In this document: positions 25,644-35,976 of the stretch, in pieces
How positions within the stretch are numbered: the stretch's first letter is position 1
Layout: each line of letters begins with the position of its first letter
NCBI GenBank assembly: GCA_017940465.1
Contig: JAGAYN010000017.1
Coordinates: 1-64,000 of the forward strand
Direction of reading: 5' to 3'
DNA from: Bacteroidales bacterium
GTDB taxonomy: Bacteria; Bacteroidota; Bacteroidia; Bacteroidales; P3
Length of the DNA: 64,000 bases
Notes under the pieces: model-generated
The model's input: only the letters and a program-made list of their open reading frames with translations
The model's database searches: none
Told to the model about the DNA's origin: nothing
Position numbers and translations under genes: made by a program

Positions 25644-26468
25644 ATGGCTTTAAAGAAAATCAAACCCACAACCCCCGGCCAGCGTCATAAACTCGTTGTC
25701 ACTAACGATGATATCACCGCTACCAAGCCGGAAAAGAGCCTTGTTTACGGAGTCCGTAAAAGCGGTGGCCGTAACAATCAGGGTAAAATGACCATGCGCT
25801 ATATTGGCGGCGGACACAAGAAGCTTTATCGTTTCGTCGACTTCAAGCGCAACAAAGACGGTGTCCCTGCCGTTGTGAAAACCATTGAGTACGACCCCAA
25901 CCGTAGTTCGCGTATCGCTTTGGTGAACTATGCTGATGGTGAAAAGAGCTACATCCTGTGCCCTCAGGGCTTGAAGGTAGGTCAGACCATTATGTCAGGT
26001 AAGGGGGCTGCTCCCGAAATAGGGAACACCCTGCTCTTGGCTGAAATACCCTTTGGTACCCTTATCCATAACATTGAACTTCGTCCTGGTCAAGGTGCCA
26101 AGATGGTCCGTTCTGCTGGTGCTTATGCCCAGTTGATGTCGCGCGATGACAAGTATGCCATCATCAAGATGCCCAGTGGTGAGATGCGCATGATTTTGCA
26201 GGCCTGCCGTGCCACTGTGGGTATTGTCAGCAACCCAGAGCACAACCTCGAAGTGGGAGGCAAAGCCGGACGCAATCGTCATCTTGGCCGCCGTCCTCGC
26301 AACCGTGGTGTGGTCATGAACCCTGTGGATCACCCGATGGGTGGTGGTGAGGGCCGTCAGTCTGGTGGCCATCCCCGTTCCCGCAAAGGCATTCCCGCCA
26401 AGGGCTACAAGACTCGTGCTCCCAAGAAGCAGTCGAGCAAGTACATCGTCGAAAGAAGAAAGAAGTAA
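25644..26468 (+). CDS. rplB: 50S ribosomal protein uL2
   Basis: A 274-residue protein needed for subunit joining and peptidyl-transferase activity. [17 protein letters not shown] opens it; [20 protein letters not shown] and [19 protein letters not shown] (with the His important for peptidyl transfer) are hallmarks. It comes 65 bases after rplW in the conserved S10 order. Confidence 0.98.
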   Translation: MALKKIKPTTPGQRHKLVVTNDDITATKPEKSLVYGVRKSGGRNNQGKMTMRYIGGGHKKLYRFVDFKRNKDGVPAVVKTIEYDPNRSSRIALVNYADGEKSYILCPQGLKVGQTIMSGKGAAPEIGNTLLLAEIPFGTLIHNIELRPGQGAKMVRSAGAYAQLMSRDDKYAIIKMPSGEMRMILQACRATVGIVSNPEHNLEVGGKAGRNRHLGRRPRNRGVVMNPVDHPMGGGEGRQSGGHPRSRKGIPAKGYKTRAPKKQSSKYIVERRKK

Positions 26469-26488
26469 CTCAGTAAAAAGAAGAAACA

Positions 26489-26767
26489 ATGAGTCGTTCA
26501 TTAAAGAAAGGTCCGTATATTTTCTACAAACTGGAGAAACGTGTTATCGAGGCACAGCAGTCCAACAAGAAGGTGACCATCAAAACATGGTCAAGAGCCT
26601 CGATGATTTCGCCCGATTTTGTAGGTCAGACTATCGCCGTGCATAATGGCAATAAGTTCATCCCCGTTTATGTCACCGAGAATATGGTGGGCCATAAGCT
26701 TGGAGAATTCGCACCGACCCGCATCTTCCGTGGCCATGCAGGATCTAAAGATAAAGGCAAAAAGTAA
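26489..26767 (+). CDS. rpsS: 30S ribosomal protein uS19
   Basis: A 92-residue head protein next to the decoding A site and intersubunit bridges. [39 protein letters not shown] and [18 protein letters not shown] are diagnostic. The spacing to rplB (20 bases) and rplV (11 bases) is tight. Confidence 0.98.
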   Translation: MSRSLKKGPYIFYKLEKRVIEAQQSNKKVTIKTWSRASMISPDFVGQTIAVHNGNKFIPVYVTENMVGHKLGEFAPTRIFRGHAGSKDKGKK

Positions 26768-26778
26768 ATTTAAAAGAA

Positions 26779-27216
26779 ATGGGACGTAGAAAACATAACA
26801 GTGCAGAAGCACGTAAAGAAGCCAACAAGACTATCTATGTGGCGAAGTTGATGAATAATCCCACCTCGCCGCGCAAGACTCGTCTGGTGGCCGATTTGGT
26901 CCGTGGTGTCGATGTGGAGAAGGCCCTTGGCATCCTTCAGTATAATCCCAGGGAGTCTGCTCCGAAGATGAGGAAACTTCTCCTTTCTGCTATCGCAAAC
27001 TGGCAAGCCAAGAACGAGGGTGTTCGTATGGAAGATGCCAAGCTTTATGTCAAGCAGATAAAGGTGGATGAAGGGCGCACGATGAAGCGTATGCGTACTG
27101 CTCCGCAAGGTCGCGGTTATCGTATCCGCAAGCGCAGCAACCACATCACGATGATTCTTGGCAGCCGCATCGAGGATGCCCCTGTGCAGAAGGTCGAGAA
27201 AGAAGAAACAAAGTAA
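26779..27216 (+). CDS. rplV: 50S ribosomal protein uL22
   Basis: A 145-residue protein whose beta-hairpin lines the exit tunnel near the macrolide site. [20 protein letters not shown] is the conserved core and [20 protein letters not shown] the hairpin, without the deletions associated with erythromycin resistance. The C-terminus is extended with a Lys/Glu tail ([11 protein letters not shown]). Confidence 0.97.
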   Translation: MGRRKHNSAEARKEANKTIYVAKLMNNPTSPRKTRLVADLVRGVDVEKALGILQYNPRESAPKMRKLLLSAIANWQAKNEGVRMEDAKLYVKQIKVDEGRTMKRMRTAPQGRGYRIRKRSNHITMILGSRIEDAPVQKVEKEETK

Positions 27217-27240
27217 TAATCAATAAGAAGAGAATCAACA

Positions 27241-27981
27241 ATGGGACAAAAAACTAACCCAATTGGAAACAGATTAGGTATCATTCGCGGATGGGACTCC
27301 AGCTGGTTTGGTGGGAGGAAGTTTGAGCAGAAGTTGGTGGAGGATGATAAAATCCGCAAGTACCTCAACGCCCGTTTAGCTAAAGCTGGTATCTCCAAGA
27401 TTTATATCGAGCGCACACTGAAGTTGCTTACGGTTACGATCAACTCTGCCCGTCCGGGTCTGATTATTGGACGTGCAGGTTCGGAGGTAGATAAACTGCG
27501 TGAGGAGCTCAAGAAATTGACTGGCAAGGATGTGCAGATTAACATCAGCGAGGTGAAGCGTCCTGAACTGGATGCAGTGTTGGTGGCTCAGAATATCGCA
27601 AAGCAGATAGAGGGCCGTATCCAGTATCGCCGCGCCATCAAGAATGCCATTACTTCCACGATGCGTACCGGAGCCGAGGGCATCAAGGTCTCTATTGCCG
27701 GCCGTATCGGTGGCGCCGAGATTGCCCGTAGTGAGCACTTCAAGGAGGGCAGAACTCCGTTGCACACGCTTCGTGCTGATATTGATTATGCCAATGCAGA
27801 GGCACATACGACATATGGCCGTATAGGCATTAAGGTGTGGATATGCAAAGGCATGATTTATGGCAAGCCGGATCTCGTTCCGTCTACAGTCGGAGGCCAG
27901 TCCAGAGACCACAGGATGGGTGGACTGGGCGGAGGACGCCGTTCGGATGCTCCCCGTCGCCGTATGGGCAGCAGTAAATAA
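27241..27981 (+). CDS. rpsC: 30S ribosomal protein uS3
   Basis: A 246-residue protein at the mRNA entry channel with a KH domain ([20 protein letters not shown]; the GxxG-type loop is GRAG). [20 protein letters not shown] and the [17 protein letters not shown] plus [12 protein letters not shown] segments identify it. The Gly/Arg-rich tail ends PRRRMGSSK. It comes 24 bases after rplV. Confidence 0.98.
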   Translation: MGQKTNPIGNRLGIIRGWDSSWFGGRKFEQKLVEDDKIRKYLNARLAKAGISKIYIERTLKLLTVTINSARPGLIIGRAGSEVDKLREELKKLTGKDVQINISEVKRPELDAVLVAQNIAKQIEGRIQYRRAIKNAITSTMRTGAEGIKVSIAGRIGGAEIARSEHFKEGRTPLHTLRADIDYANAEAHTTYGRIGIKVWICKGMIYGKPDLVPSTVGGQSRDHRMGGLGGGRRSDAPRRRMGSSK

Positions 27982-28030
27982 TCAAGAATGTTCAGGCTTA
28001 TAAAAGCTTAACTGTAAAAAATAAGAAGAG

Positions 28031-28453
28031 ATGTTACAACCTAAGAAAACAAGATACAGAAAGCAGCAGAAAGGGAAAATCAAAGGGAATGCCTTCCGTG
28101 GTCATGAACTGGCGTTTGGCACCTTTGGAATCAAGTCATTGGAGACCTGCTTTATCACCGGCCGTCAGATAGAGGCTGCCCGTCAGGCAGTGACTCGTCA
28201 CATGAAGCGTGAGGGCCAGATATGGATCCGCATCTTCCCGGACAAGCCTATCACAAAGAAGCCCAACGAGGTGCGTATGGGTAAGGGTAAGGGTGCTCCC
28301 GAGTATTTCGTGGCCCGTGTCATGCCTGGCACCATGCTTTTCGAGTGTGAAGGTGTCCCCATGGATATCGCGAAAGAGGCTCTGCGTCTCGCAGCCCAGA
28401 AACTTCCGATATCGACGAAGTTTGTGGTAAAAAGAGATTACATAGAAGAATAA
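28031..28453 (+). CDS. rplP: 50S ribosomal protein uL16
   Basis: A 140-residue late-assembly protein that helps position tRNA at the A site. [39 protein letters not shown], the loop [17 protein letters not shown] and [12 protein letters not shown] are typical. It lies between rpsC and rpmC as in other bacteria. Confidence 0.98.
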   Translation: MLQPKKTRYRKQQKGKIKGNAFRGHELAFGTFGIKSLETCFITGRQIEAARQAVTRHMKREGQIWIRIFPDKPITKKPNEVRMGKGKGAPEYFVARVMPGTMLFECEGVPMDIAKEALRLAAQKLPISTKFVVKRDYIEE

Positions 28454-28474
28454 CCTGATAGCCATTTATTAGTC

Positions 28475-28678
28475 ATGAAGAACGAAAAAGTATTAAAAGA
28501 GCTCTCTACTGCAGAATTAAAAGAGAAACTCGACACCGAACGTGCAGCATATCAAAAGATGGTGCTTACCCATGCGGTATCGCCTCTTGAGAATCCCTGC
28601 AAGATAAAAGAAAGTAGAAAAAATATTGCCCGCTGCCTTACTGAACTTCGTGAGAGGGAAATCGCAGAGCAGAAATAG
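28475..28678 (+). CDS. rpmC: 50S ribosomal protein uL29
   Basis: A 67-residue two-helix protein at the tunnel exit beside uL23. LKELSTAELKEKLDTERAAY and the ENPCKIKESRKNIARCLTEL segment give the paired helices expected of the family. The sequence is Lys/Glu-rich, of normal size, 21 bases after rplP. Confidence 0.95.
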   Translation: MKNEKVLKELSTAELKEKLDTERAAYQKMVLTHAVSPLENPCKIKESRKNIARCLTELREREIAEQK

Positions 28679-28706
28679 CATGGCAAGAAAGTAAAACACG
28701 CTGAAA

Positions 28707-28961
28707 ATGGAAAGAAATCTAAGAAAAGAAAGAATTGGTGTTGTGGTGAGCAACAAGATGGAGAAGTCCATCGTGGTTCTTGTGGAGCGCAAGGTCAAGC
28801 ACCCCAAGTATGGCAAGTTCGTCAAGAAGTCCACGAAGTTCATGGCTCACGACAAGGACAACGCAGCCGGCATAGGCGACACGGTCCGTATCATGGAGAC
28901 CAGGCCTCTGAGCAAGAACAAATGCTGGCGTCTCGTTGAGATTGTCGAGAAGGCAAAATAA
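28707..28961 (+). CDS. rpsQ: 30S ribosomal protein uS17
   Basis: An 84-residue early binder of the 16S rRNA 5' domain with an OB fold. [37 protein letters not shown] and [20 protein letters not shown] are the hallmark stretches. It sits in conserved order between rpmC and rplN. Confidence 0.98.
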   Translation: MERNLRKERIGVVVSNKMEKSIVVLVERKVKHPKYGKFVKKSTKFMAHDKDNAAGIGDTVRIMETRPLSKNKCWRLVEIVEKAK

Positions 28962-28990
28962 TAGCACTCACTAGAAAATAACAAGAAGAA

Positions 28991-29359
28991 ATGATACAAC
29001 AAGAAACCAGAATGACAGTTGCTGACAACAGCGGGGCCAAGAGCGCCCTCTGCATTCGTGTGTTGGGTGGCACCAAGAAGAGATATGCCTCTATAGGCGA
29101 CACTGTGGTGGTGGCCATCAAGGACGCACTCCCGTCGGGCAACGTGAAGAAAGGAAGCGTATCCAAGGCAGTTGTGGTGCGCACCAAGAAAGAGATTCGT
29201 CGGAATGATGGCTCGTATATCCGTTTTGACGACAATGCTTGTGTTTTGCTGACCGCGTCGGACGAGTTGCGTGGCACGCGTATTTTCGGCCCTGTGGGAC
29301 GTGAGCTGCGTGAGAAGCAATTCATGAAGATTGTGTCCTTGGCACCCGAAGTTTTGTAA
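28991..29359 (+). CDS. rplN: 50S ribosomal protein uL14
   Basis: A 122-residue protein forming bridge B8 and the docking site of the silencing factor Rsf[58 protein letters not shown] and [24 protein letters not shown] are conserved (given here in pieces). First gene of the classical spc part of the block. Confidence 0.98.
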   Translation: MIQQETRMTVADNSGAKSALCIRVLGGTKKRYASIGDTVVVAIKDALPSGNVKKGSVSKAVVVRTKKEIRRNDGSYIRFDDNACVLLTASDELRGTRIFGPVGRELREKQFMKIVSLAPEVL

Positions 29360-29384
29360 TTAATGTAAAGAAAGGTTGAGAACA

Positions 29385-29699
29385 ATGAAACTGCATATAA
29401 AGAAAGGGGACATGGTCCAGGTGATTGCCGGCGACGACAAAGGCAAGATCGCCAAGGTGCTGAAGGTGTACCCCGAGAAGAACCGAGCCATTGTGGAAGG
29501 GGTGAATGTGAACAAGAAGCACACGAAGCCCAACGCCCGCAACACGCAAGGCGGTATCGTGGAGCAAGAGGCTCCGATACATATTTCCAACCTCATGGTT
29601 GTGGTCGGCAAGACACCTACTAGAATAGGCCGTCGTGTCGATGAGAAGACTGGAAAAATTGTACGTTATTCTAAAAAAACTGGGGAGGAGATTAAATAA
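29385..29699 (+). CDS. rplX: 50S ribosomal protein uL24
   Basis: A 104-residue assembly-initiator protein with a KOW motif: [40 protein letters not shown] and the IHISNLMVV stretch follow. I chose the ATG at 29385 (MKLHIKKGD); a TTG nine bases upstream is in frame but gives an atypical N-terminus. Its stop overlaps the rplE start by one base. Confidence 0.97.
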   Translation: MKLHIKKGDMVQVIAGDDKGKIAKVLKVYPEKNRAIVEGVNVNKKHTKPNARNTQGGIVEQEAPIHISNLMVVVGKTPTRIGRRVDEKTGKIVRYSKKTGEEIK

Positions 29700-30265
29700 T
29701 GGCATACATTCCGACACTAAAGACCAAGTACAAAGAGGAGATAGTCAATGCTCTGATGAAGGAGTATAACTACAAGACGGTCATGCAGTGCCCCAAGCTG
29801 CTCAAGATCACCCTTAACCAGGGTCTTGGCAAGGCTGCCATTGCAGACAAGAAGGTCATTGACAAGGGCATCGAGGAGATGACCGCCATTGCCGGTCAGA
29901 AGGCTGTGGCCACCAAGTCGCGCAAGGACATCTCGAACTTCAAGCTGCGCCGCGGTATGCCGATTGGCGTGCGCGTAACGTTGCGTGGCGAGCGCATGTA
30001 CGAGTTCCTGGAGCGTCTTGTCACGGCTTCGATTCCCCGTATCCGCGACTTCCGCGGCATCAACGACAAGGGCTTCGACGGCAAGGGCAACTACACCTTT
30101 GGCATTGCCGAGCAGATTATCTTCCCGGAGATTGATATCGACAAGATTGACCGTATCCAGGGTATGGATGTGACCTTTGTGACGTCTGCCAAGACCGACA
30201 AGGAGGCCATGTCGCTGCTCAAGGAGTTTGGTTTACCGTTTAGAAATCAACAAAAACAAGCATAA
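29699..30265 (+). CDS. rplE: 50S ribosomal protein uL5
   Basis: A 188-residue 5S rRNA-binding protein of the central protuberance. [61 protein letters not shown] and the [17 protein letters not shown] end ([13 protein letters not shown]) are diagnostic. TAATG overlaps join it to rplX upstream and rpsN downstream. Confidence 0.98.
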   Translation: MAYIPTLKTKYKEEIVNALMKEYNYKTVMQCPKLLKITLNQGLGKAAIADKKVIDKGIEEMTAIAGQKAVATKSRKDISNFKLRRGMPIGVRVTLRGERMYEFLERLVTASIPRIRDFRGINDKGFDGKGNYTFGIAEQIIFPEIDIDKIDRIQGMDVTFVTSAKTDKEAMSLLKEFGLPFRNQQKQA

Positions 30266-30564
30266 TGGCGAAAGAATCGATCAAAGCAAGAGAGCGCAAG
30301 AGAGAGAAGATGGTGGCGAAGTATGCTGCCAAACGCGCTGCGTTAAAGGAGATTGTCCGCACCGGCGAGCCGGAGGAGGTGGAGAAGGCGGTTATCGCGC
30401 TCCAGAAGCTTCCGAAGAATGCCTGCCCCATCCGCAAGCACAACCGCTGCCAGTTGACGGGCCGTCCGAAGGGCTATATGCGCCAGTTCGGCATCTCGCG
30501 TATCAATTTCCGCGAGATGGCGGTGTCCGGCCTTATCCCCGGGGTGAAAAAAGCAAGTTGGTAA
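30265..30564 (+). CDS. rpsN: 30S ribosomal protein uS14, zinc-free long form
   Basis: A 99-residue head protein. The C-terminal half, [20 protein letters not shown] then [20 protein letters not shown], is typical. The CxxC-CxxC zinc ribbon of the short form is absent (only isolated cysteines), so this is the C-minus paralogue that does not need zinc. Start and stop overlap rplE by one base. Confidence 0.97.
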   Translation: MAKESIKARERKREKMVAKYAAKRAALKEIVRTGEPEEVEKAVIALQKLPKNACPIRKHNRCQLTGRPKGYMRQFGISRINFREMAVSGLIPGVKKASW

Positions 30565-30640
30565 AAATAATTTATTGGTAGCTTTGCAAGTTGGCATGAC
30601 GACCAATACTACAAAACTTTAAATCAAGAAATTAAATATT

Positions 30641-31042
30641 ATGGTATCAGATCCTATTGCAGATTACTTGACCCGAATGAGGAACGCTATCGCGGCGAAG
30701 CATCGCGTGGTTGAGATTCCTGCATCCAAGCAGAAGAAAGAGATTACTAAGATTCTCTTTGAGAAGGGTTATATCCTGAACTACAAGTTCGAGAATGAGG
30801 GTACTCCCAAGCAGAGCATCAAGATAGCCCTGAAGTATCACCCCCTGACGAAGCAGTCGGCCATTTCCGACCTGAAGCGTGTGTCGAGCCCCGGCTTGCG
30901 CAAATATGTGTCGGTGAGCGAGATGCCGCGTGTGCTGAACGGTCTGGGCATTGCTATCGTTTCCACCTCCAAGGGGCTTATGACCGACAAGGAGGCGCGC
31001 ACGCTCAATGTGGGTGGTGAAGTTTTATGTTACATCAGCTAA
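30641..31042 (+). CDS. rpsH: 30S ribosomal protein uS8
   Basis: A 133-residue central-domain protein. [18 protein letters not shown] opens it, and [37 protein letters not shown] and GGEVLCYIS are family signatures. In E. coli it represses the spc operon by binding an rplE leader; not testable here. The gap of 76 bases before it is the largest between rplN and rplO. Confidence 0.98.
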   Translation: MVSDPIADYLTRMRNAIAAKHRVVEIPASKQKKEITKILFEKGYILNYKFENEGTPKQSIKIALKYHPLTKQSAISDLKRVSSPGLRKYVSVSEMPRVLNGLGIAIVSTSKGLMTDKEARTLNVGGEVLCYIS

Positions 31043-31063
31043 GCAGATAGGAGGAATTAAGAT

Positions 31064-31618
31064 ATGTCAAGAATAGGTAAAATGCCCATTCATCTTCCCA
31101 AGGGTGTGGAAGTGAAGATTTCTGACGACAATGTGCTCACGGTGAAAGGTCCTCTTGGAGAGTTGCACCAGAAGGTCAACCCTGTCATCGAGATGAAGGT
31201 TGACGACGGTGTGCTGCATTTCAACCGTCCGAACGACGAGAAGGAGACTCGCGCCATGCACGGTCTCTACCGCGCGCTTGCCTCGAACATGGTGAAGGGT
31301 GTGAGCGAGGGGTTCAAGACGGTGCAGGAGGTTATCGGTGTGGGTTACAAGGTGCAGGCCAACGGCAACGTGATGGAGATGGACCTTGGCTACTCCCACA
31401 AGATTTTCTTCGAGCTGGCTCCCGAGATCAAGGTGGAGACGGTCACTGAGAAGGGTAAGAACCCCATCATCACGATGACGTGCTGCGACAAGCAGATACT
31501 GGGTCAGGCTGCCGCCAAGATCCGTTCGCTGCGCAAGCCGGAGCCGTACAAGGGCAAGGGTATCCGCTTCCAGGGAGAAGAGATCCGCAAGAAGGCTGGC
31601 AAGGCCGCCGCTAAATAA
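31064..31618 (+). CDS. rplF: 50S ribosomal protein uL6
   Basis: A 184-residue protein near the sarcin-ricin loop with two similar RNA-binding domains. [32 protein letters not shown] and the C-terminal [20 protein letters not shown] then KAGKAAAK are diagnostic. The position between rpsH and rplR is conserved. Confidence 0.98.
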   Translation: MSRIGKMPIHLPKGVEVKISDDNVLTVKGPLGELHQKVNPVIEMKVDDGVLHFNRPNDEKETRAMHGLYRALASNMVKGVSEGFKTVQEVIGVGYKVQANGNVMEMDLGYSHKIFFELAPEIKVETVTEKGKNPIITMTCCDKQILGQAAAKIRSLRKPEPYKGKGIRFQGEEIRKKAGKAAAK

Positions 31619-31659
31619 CCAATAAGGAATTTTTGCCAAAAGCCAAAAACAAACAAAAT

Positions 31660-32013
31660 ATGGCAACAAAGAAAGATATAAGAAGATCAAAAATCAAGTT
31701 CCGCATTCGTCATAAAGTGAGCGGGACCGCAGAAATGCCTCGTCTGTCTGTGTTCAGGAGCAACAAGGAAATCTATGCACAGGTGATCGACGATGTCAAA
31801 GGAGTGACACTGACCGCTGCCTCTTCCCGCGAGAAGGGCTTTGAAAAGAGTGGCACCAAGAGTGAAATCGCAGCCAAGGTCGGCAAGGCGCTCGCCGAGC
31901 GCGCCACCGCCGCGGGAATCAGCGCTGTGGTGTTTGACCGCAATGGTTACCTCTACCATGGTCGTGTGAAAAGTCTGGCCGACGGCGCTAGAGAAGGTGG
32001 TTTAAAATTTTAA
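31660..32013 (+). CDS. rplR: 50S ribosomal protein uL18
   Basis: A 117-residue 5S rRNA-binding protein. [20 protein letters not shown] starts at the first ATG; a TTG 27 bases upstream is in frame but precedes the conserved start. [19 protein letters not shown] and [20 protein letters not shown] plus EGGLKF match the family. Confidence 0.97.
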   Translation: MATKKDIRRSKIKFRIRHKVSGTAEMPRLSVFRSNKEIYAQVIDDVKGVTLTAASSREKGFEKSGTKSEIAAKVGKALAERATAAGISAVVFDRNGYLYHGRVKSLADGAREGGLKF

Positions 32014-32022
32014 GTATTAGTC

Positions 32023-32541
32023 ATGGCAGAAATAAATATTAAACGCGTAAAATCGAGCGAGATAGAGTTCAAGGACCGTCTCGTTGCAATCAACCGTGTC
32101 ACCAAGGTCACCAAGGGCGGCAGGACGTTCACCTTTGCGGCCATCGTGGTCATTGGCAACGAGAATGGTGTGGTAGGCTATGGACTTGGCAAGGCCAAGG
32201 AGGTTCAGGCCGCCGTGCAGAAGGGTGTCGACGATGCCAAGAAGAATCTCATCCGGATTCCCGTGTTGAAGGGCACCATCCCCCACGAGCAGTGCGGCAA
32301 GTACAGCGGCGCCAAGGTGTTCCTCAAGCCTGCAGCCCCCGGTACGGGTGTCATCGCCGGCGGTGCCATGCGTGCTGTGCTGGAGAGCGTGGGTGTGAAG
32401 GACGTGCTGGCCAAGTGCAAGGGCTCGTCGAACCCCCACAGCGTGGTGAAGGCCACCATCAACGCCCTCCTTCAGATGAAGGATCCCTACACCGTGTCGC
32501 AGCTCCGCGGCATTCCTCTGGACAAAGTGTTTAACGGTTAA
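32023..32541 (+). CDS. rpsE: 30S ribosomal protein uS5
   Basis: A 172-residue protein at the mRNA entrance, involved in accuracy. The double-stranded RNA-binding segment reads [20 protein letters not shown] then [25 protein letters not shown] and [18 protein letters not shown] follow, with [16 protein letters not shown] near the end. It is 9 bases after rplR. Confidence 0.98.
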   Translation: MAEINIKRVKSSEIEFKDRLVAINRVTKVTKGGRTFTFAAIVVIGNENGVVGYGLGKAKEVQAAVQKGVDDAKKNLIRIPVLKGTIPHEQCGKYSGAKVFLKPAAPGTGVIAGGAMRAVLESVGVKDVLAKCKGSSNPHSVVKATINALLQMKDPYTVSQLRGIPLDKVFNG

Positions 32542-32559
32542 AAACAGGAGGCAAGCAAA

Positions 32560-32745
32560 ATGGCAGAACAGAAACTCAGAATCAAGCAGGTAAGAAGCGT
32601 CATCGGCCGTCCGGCCCGTCAGAAACGCACCATGCAGGCCCTCGGCCTCAAGCGCATCAACCACGAGCGCGAGGTGGTGGCCACGCCTCAGATCAAAGGC
32701 ATGATCGAGGCTGTGAAGCACCTGATCACCGTTGAAGAAATCTAA
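32560..32745 (+). CDS. rpmD: 50S ribosomal protein uL30
   Basis: A 61-residue protein: LRIKQVRSVIGRPARQKRTM then QALGLKRINHEREV, followed by a helix GMIEAVKHLITVEE. Normal size for the family and in conserved order between rpsE and rplO. Confidence 0.97.
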   Translation: MAEQKLRIKQVRSVIGRPARQKRTMQALGLKRINHEREVVATPQIKGMIEAVKHLITVEEI

Positions 32746-32773
32746 TCAAGTAAAGTAAGAAAGGAAAGTGATA

Positions 32774-33223
32774 ATGAACTTAAGCAATCTCAAACCCGCA
32801 GAGGGATCCATCAAGCACTCGAAACGAATCGGCCGTGGCGCTGGCTCCGGCAAGGGCGGTACCTCCACACGCGGTCACAAGGGAGCCAAGTCGCGCTCGG
32901 GCTACCACCAGAAGGTGGGCTTCGAGGGTGGCCAGATGCCTCTCTACCGCCGTGTTCCGAAGTTCGGCTTCAAGAATATCAACCGCGTCGAGTATGTCGG
33001 CATCAACATCGACACGCTGAACGCGCTGGCCGAGGCGAAGAACATCACCGAGTTCAACATCGAGGTGCTGAAGCAGAACGGACTCATCTCCGGCAAGGAT
33101 CGCGTCAAGATTCTCGGCCGCGGCGAGCTGGCCAAGGCACTGAAGGTGACAGCCCATGCCTTCTCGGCCACCGCCAAGAAAGCCATCGAAGACAAGGGCG
33201 GAGAAGCCTCTGTAATTGAATAA
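32774..33223 (+). CDS. rplO: 50S ribosomal protein uL15
   Basis: A 149-residue late-assembly protein with the long basic extension KRIGRGAGSGKGGTSTRGHK then GAKSRSGYHQKVGFEGGQMP, and LYRRVPKFGF. The ATG at 32774 gives MNLSNLKPAEGS, the normal N-terminus; a GTG two codons earlier is less likely. An R element lies in the 186-base gap between it and secY. Confidence 0.98.
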   Translation: MNLSNLKPAEGSIKHSKRIGRGAGSGKGGTSTRGHKGAKSRSGYHQKVGFEGGQMPLYRRVPKFGFKNINRVEYVGINIDTLNALAEAKNITEFNIEVLKQNGLISGKDRVKILGRGELAKALKVTAHAFSATAKKAIEDKGGEASVIE

Positions 33224-33272
33224 TACATAATGATTTAGCGGAGTACCCCGGAAGGCGCCGGCGCAAGAAGCA

Positions 33273-33347
33273 GTCCATATCCGTCCATATCGGTTCACAG
33301 TCGAAGTAAATACCTAGGGGATACCTAGGGGATACCTAGAGGGTGCC
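33273..33347 (+). repeat. Intergenic element R, copy 3, inside the spc operon
   Basis: GTCCATATCC twice (10-base phase), the core AGTCGAAGTAAATAC, then ACC/GGG-type 11-base units (GGATACCTAGG). It occupies the rplO-secY gap in the sense of transcription. I see no terminator with it and no clear promoter for secY after it. Confidence 0.85.
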
Positions 33348-33409
33348 GACCGGAAAGACGGAACCTCTCCGGGGAACATCCCCCGCAATCATGAAAACAA
33401 GCCATAAAA

Positions 33410-34765
33410 ATGAAGCGATTTATACAGACACTTAAAAACATCTGGTCCATCGAGGATTTGAGAAAACGGATCCTGTACACCCTCGGGCTGGTGCTGATAT
33501 ACAGAATCGGCTCCTACGTGGTGCTGCCAGGTGTTGACCCCTCACAGCTCGGAGCCCTGCGCCAGCAGGGGTCTGAGGGATTGATGGGCCTTCTCAACAT
33601 GTTCTCGGGCGGCGCATTCTCCAACGCGTCCATCTTCGCCTTGGGTATCATGCCCTACATCACAGCCTCCATCGTCATCCAACTGCTGGTGATGGTGGTG
33701 CCCCGCTTCCAGAAAATGCAGAGAGAAGGAGAAAGTGGCCGTAGGAAAATGAATCAAATCACCCGTGGGCTCACCGTCATCGTCACTGCCCTGCAGGCTC
33801 CCGCCTACATCACGAACATGACCTACCAGCTCAACGCAACCTCCACCGCCCTGCACCCGTTCGACGGCACCGGCCCCTCGCTCTTCTTCTGGGTGAGCAG
33901 CATCATCATCCTGATTTGCGGCACCCTCTTCGTCATGTGGATGGGTGAGCGCATCACGGAAAAGGGTGTCGGCAACGGCATCTCGCTCCTCATCATGATC
34001 GGTATCATCGCCCGTCTCCCTTTCGCCCTGTCGGCCGAGTTCGCCTCGCGCCTCACCGAAGGCGGCGGTCTGGTGATGTTCCTCTTCGAGCTCGTGGTGC
34101 TCCTCGCAGTCATCCTGCTGGTCATCCTGCTCGTCCAGGGCACCCGCCGCATCCCCGTCCAGTACGCCAAGCGCATCGTCGGCAACAAGCAGTACGGCGG
34201 TGTCCGCCAGTACATCCCCATCAAGGTCAATGCCGCCGGCGTCATGCCCATCATCTTCGCCCAGGCCATCATGTTCCTCCCCATCACCTTCATGGGATTC
34301 CGAGGCGAGAGCCCCTCGAAGTTCTGGATGGCGTTTGCCGACTACAACAGTTTCTGGTATAACCTTGTGTTCGGCATACTGGTGGTCATCTTCACTTACT
34401 TCTACACCGCCATCGCCATCAACCCCAACCAGATGGCCGACGACATGAAGAAGAACGGAGGCTTCATCCCCGGCGTCAAGCCCGGCAAGAAGACTGCTGA
34501 GTATCTGGAAGGCATCCTCTCCAAGATCACCCTCCCGGGCTCCATCTTCCTGGCCATCGTGGCCATCCTCCCCGCCGTCGTGCGCCTGTTCGGTGTGAAC
34601 ACACAGTTCGCCCAGTTCTATGGCGGCACCTCGCTGCTCATCCTCGTCGGTGTCGTCCTCGACACCCTCCAGCAAATCGAGAGCCACCTCCTCATGCGCC
34701 ACTATGACGGCCTGACCAAGACCGGACGCATCAAGGGACGCACCTCCATGTCCATCCAAGCCTAA
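33410..34765 (+). CDS. secY: Preprotein translocase subunit SecY
   Basis: A 451-residue inner-membrane channel protein with ten predicted helices. The plug and first helices show LGLVLIYRIGSYVVLPGVDP, then NMFSGGAFSNASIFALGIMP. GERITEKGVGNGISLLI is the conserved cytoplasmic loop, and QGTRRIPVQYAKR and MADDMKKNGGFIPGVKPGKK the loops that contact SecA and the ribosome. The C-terminus HYDGLTKTGRIKGRT is typical. It lies in the spc operon as usual. Confidence 0.98.
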   Translation: MKRFIQTLKNIWSIEDLRKRILYTLGLVLIYRIGSYVVLPGVDPSQLGALRQQGSEGLMGLLNMFSGGAFSNASIFALGIMPYITASIVIQLLVMVVPRFQKMQREGESGRRKMNQITRGLTVIVTALQAPAYITNMTYQLNATSTALHPFDGTGPSLFFWVSSIIILICGTLFVMWMGERITEKGVGNGISLLIMIGIIARLPFALSAEFASRLTEGGGLVMFLFELVVLLAVILLVILLVQGTRRIPVQYAKRIVGNKQYGGVRQYIPIKVNAAGVMPIIFAQAIMFLPITFMGFRGESPSKFWMAFADYNSFWYNLVFGILVVIFTYFYTAIAINPNQMADDMKKNGGFIPGVKPGKKTAEYLEGILSKITLPGSIFLAIVAILPAVVRLFGVNTQFAQFYGGTSLLILVGVVLDTLQQIESHLLMRHYDGLTKTGRIKGRTSMSIQA

Positions 34766-34780
34766 CGCATAACCACAGGA

Positions 34781-35548
34781 ATGATAGTCCTCAAGACCAA
34801 AGAAGAAATAGCGCTCATACGTGACGCCGCCCTCCTCCTCGGGAAGACCCTCGCGGAGGTGGGCCGTCATATCCGCCCGGGTGTAACCACCGCCTTCCTG
34901 GACAAGATTGGCGAGCAGTACATCCGCGACAACGGCGCCATTCCTCTCTGCAAAGGCTACGAGGGCTTCCCGTCGGCTTTCTGCATATCGGTCAACGATG
35001 TGGTGGTGCACGGCATCCCCGGAGAATACTTCATCAAGGAGGGCGACAACGTATCGGTGGACTGCGTGATTGAACTCAACGGCTATGTGGCCGACTCTGC
35101 CTACACCTTCGGGGTGGGCACGGTGTCGCCCGAAGTGAGCCGCTTGATGAAGGTCACGCGCGAAGCATTGTACATCGGCCTCGACAAGTGCAAGGCAGGC
35201 AACCGGGTGGGGGACATTAGCCACGCCATCCAGATGCACTGCGAGAAGAACGGCTATTCCGTGGTCCGCGAGTTGTGCGGCCACGGTGTGGGCCTCAAGA
35301 TGCACGAGTCGCCCAATGTGCCCAACTACGGCACCCCCGGCACAGGCCCCCTGCTGAAGGAGGGCATGGTCATCGCCGTGGAGCCCATGGTGTGCATGGG
35401 GTCGAAGAATGTCAAGTTCTCCAAGGAGGACGGATGGACCTGCCGCACCCGCGACGGCAAACCGGCTGCGCACTATGAGCATACGGTGGCCATCACGGCC
35501 CAGGGCCCCGAGATACTGACGACATTTGATTTCATTGAAAACAATTAA
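34781..35548 (+). CDS. map: Type I methionine aminopeptidase
   Basis: A 255-residue enzyme removing initiator Met from nascent proteins. The five metal ligands are visible: Asp94, Asp105 (GYVADSAYTF), His168 (CGHGVG), Glu201 (AVEPM) and Glu233 (YEHTV). His77 in VVHGIP is the substrate-contacting histidine. Length fits the bare type I enzyme without an SH3 or zinc-finger extension. secY-map-infA order is common in bacteria. Confidence 0.98.
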   Translation: MIVLKTKEEIALIRDAALLLGKTLAEVGRHIRPGVTTAFLDKIGEQYIRDNGAIPLCKGYEGFPSAFCISVNDVVVHGIPGEYFIKEGDNVSVDCVIELNGYVADSAYTFGVGTVSPEVSRLMKVTREALYIGLDKCKAGNRVGDISHAIQMHCEKNGYSVVRELCGHGVGLKMHESPNVPNYGTPGTGPLLKEGMVIAVEPMVCMGSKNVKFSKEDGWTCRTRDGKPAAHYEHTVAITAQGPEILTTFDFIENN

Positions 35549-35570
35549 TCCAAGGTAAGTAATAACACGA

Positions 35571-35789
35571 ATGGCAAAACAAGCATCCATACAGTTGGAC
35601 GGAACCGTTCTCGAATCGCTCGGCAACGCGATGTTCCGGGTGGAACTGGAAAACGGACATCAGATCATCGCCCATATCTCCGGGAAGATGCGCATGCACT
35701 ACATCAAAATCCTGCCCGGCGACAAGGTGCAGATAGAGATGTCGCCCTACGACCTCTCCAAGGGCCGTATTACTTACCGCCACAAATAG
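35571..35789 (+). CDS. infA: Translation initiation factor IF-1
   Basis: A 72-residue OB-fold protein that binds the ribosomal A site during initiation. [40 protein letters not shown] and [21 protein letters not shown] are nearly invariant in the family. It is 22 bases after map. Confidence 0.98.
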   Translation: MAKQASIQLDGTVLESLGNAMFRVELENGHQIIAHISGKMRMHYIKILPGDKVQIEMSPYDLSKGRITYRHK

Positions 35790-35836
35790 TGGGAAAAGAA
35801 GGAAAGAAGTACAAACAAGATTAATAATTACACAAC

Positions 35837-35953
35837 ATGAAAGTAAGAGTCTCTGTAAAGAAAAGATCGCCGGAATGCAAAGTGGTGCGACGCCACGGGG
35901 TGGTCTATGTCATCAACAAGAAAAATCCTAAATTCAAACAAAGACAAGGATAA
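35837..35953 (+). CDS. rpmJ: 50S ribosomal protein bL36, zinc-free form
   Basis: A 38-residue gene between infA and rpsM. The protein runs [20 protein letters not shown] then [18 protein letters not shown]. Only one cysteine remains of the three Cys and one His that bind zinc in the C-plus form, so it needs no zinc, as is usual in Bacteroidetes. Confidence 0.97.
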   Translation: MKVRVSVKKRSPECKVVRRHGVVYVINKKNPKFKQRQG

Positions 35954-35976
35954 TTAAAAAACAATAAAAACAATCT

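Noticed and set aside
33542..35626. 694-codon open frame antisense to secY and map
   Set aside because: Shadow of codon bias in two complete essential genes; composition is Asp/His/Glu-rich and unlike a real protein.
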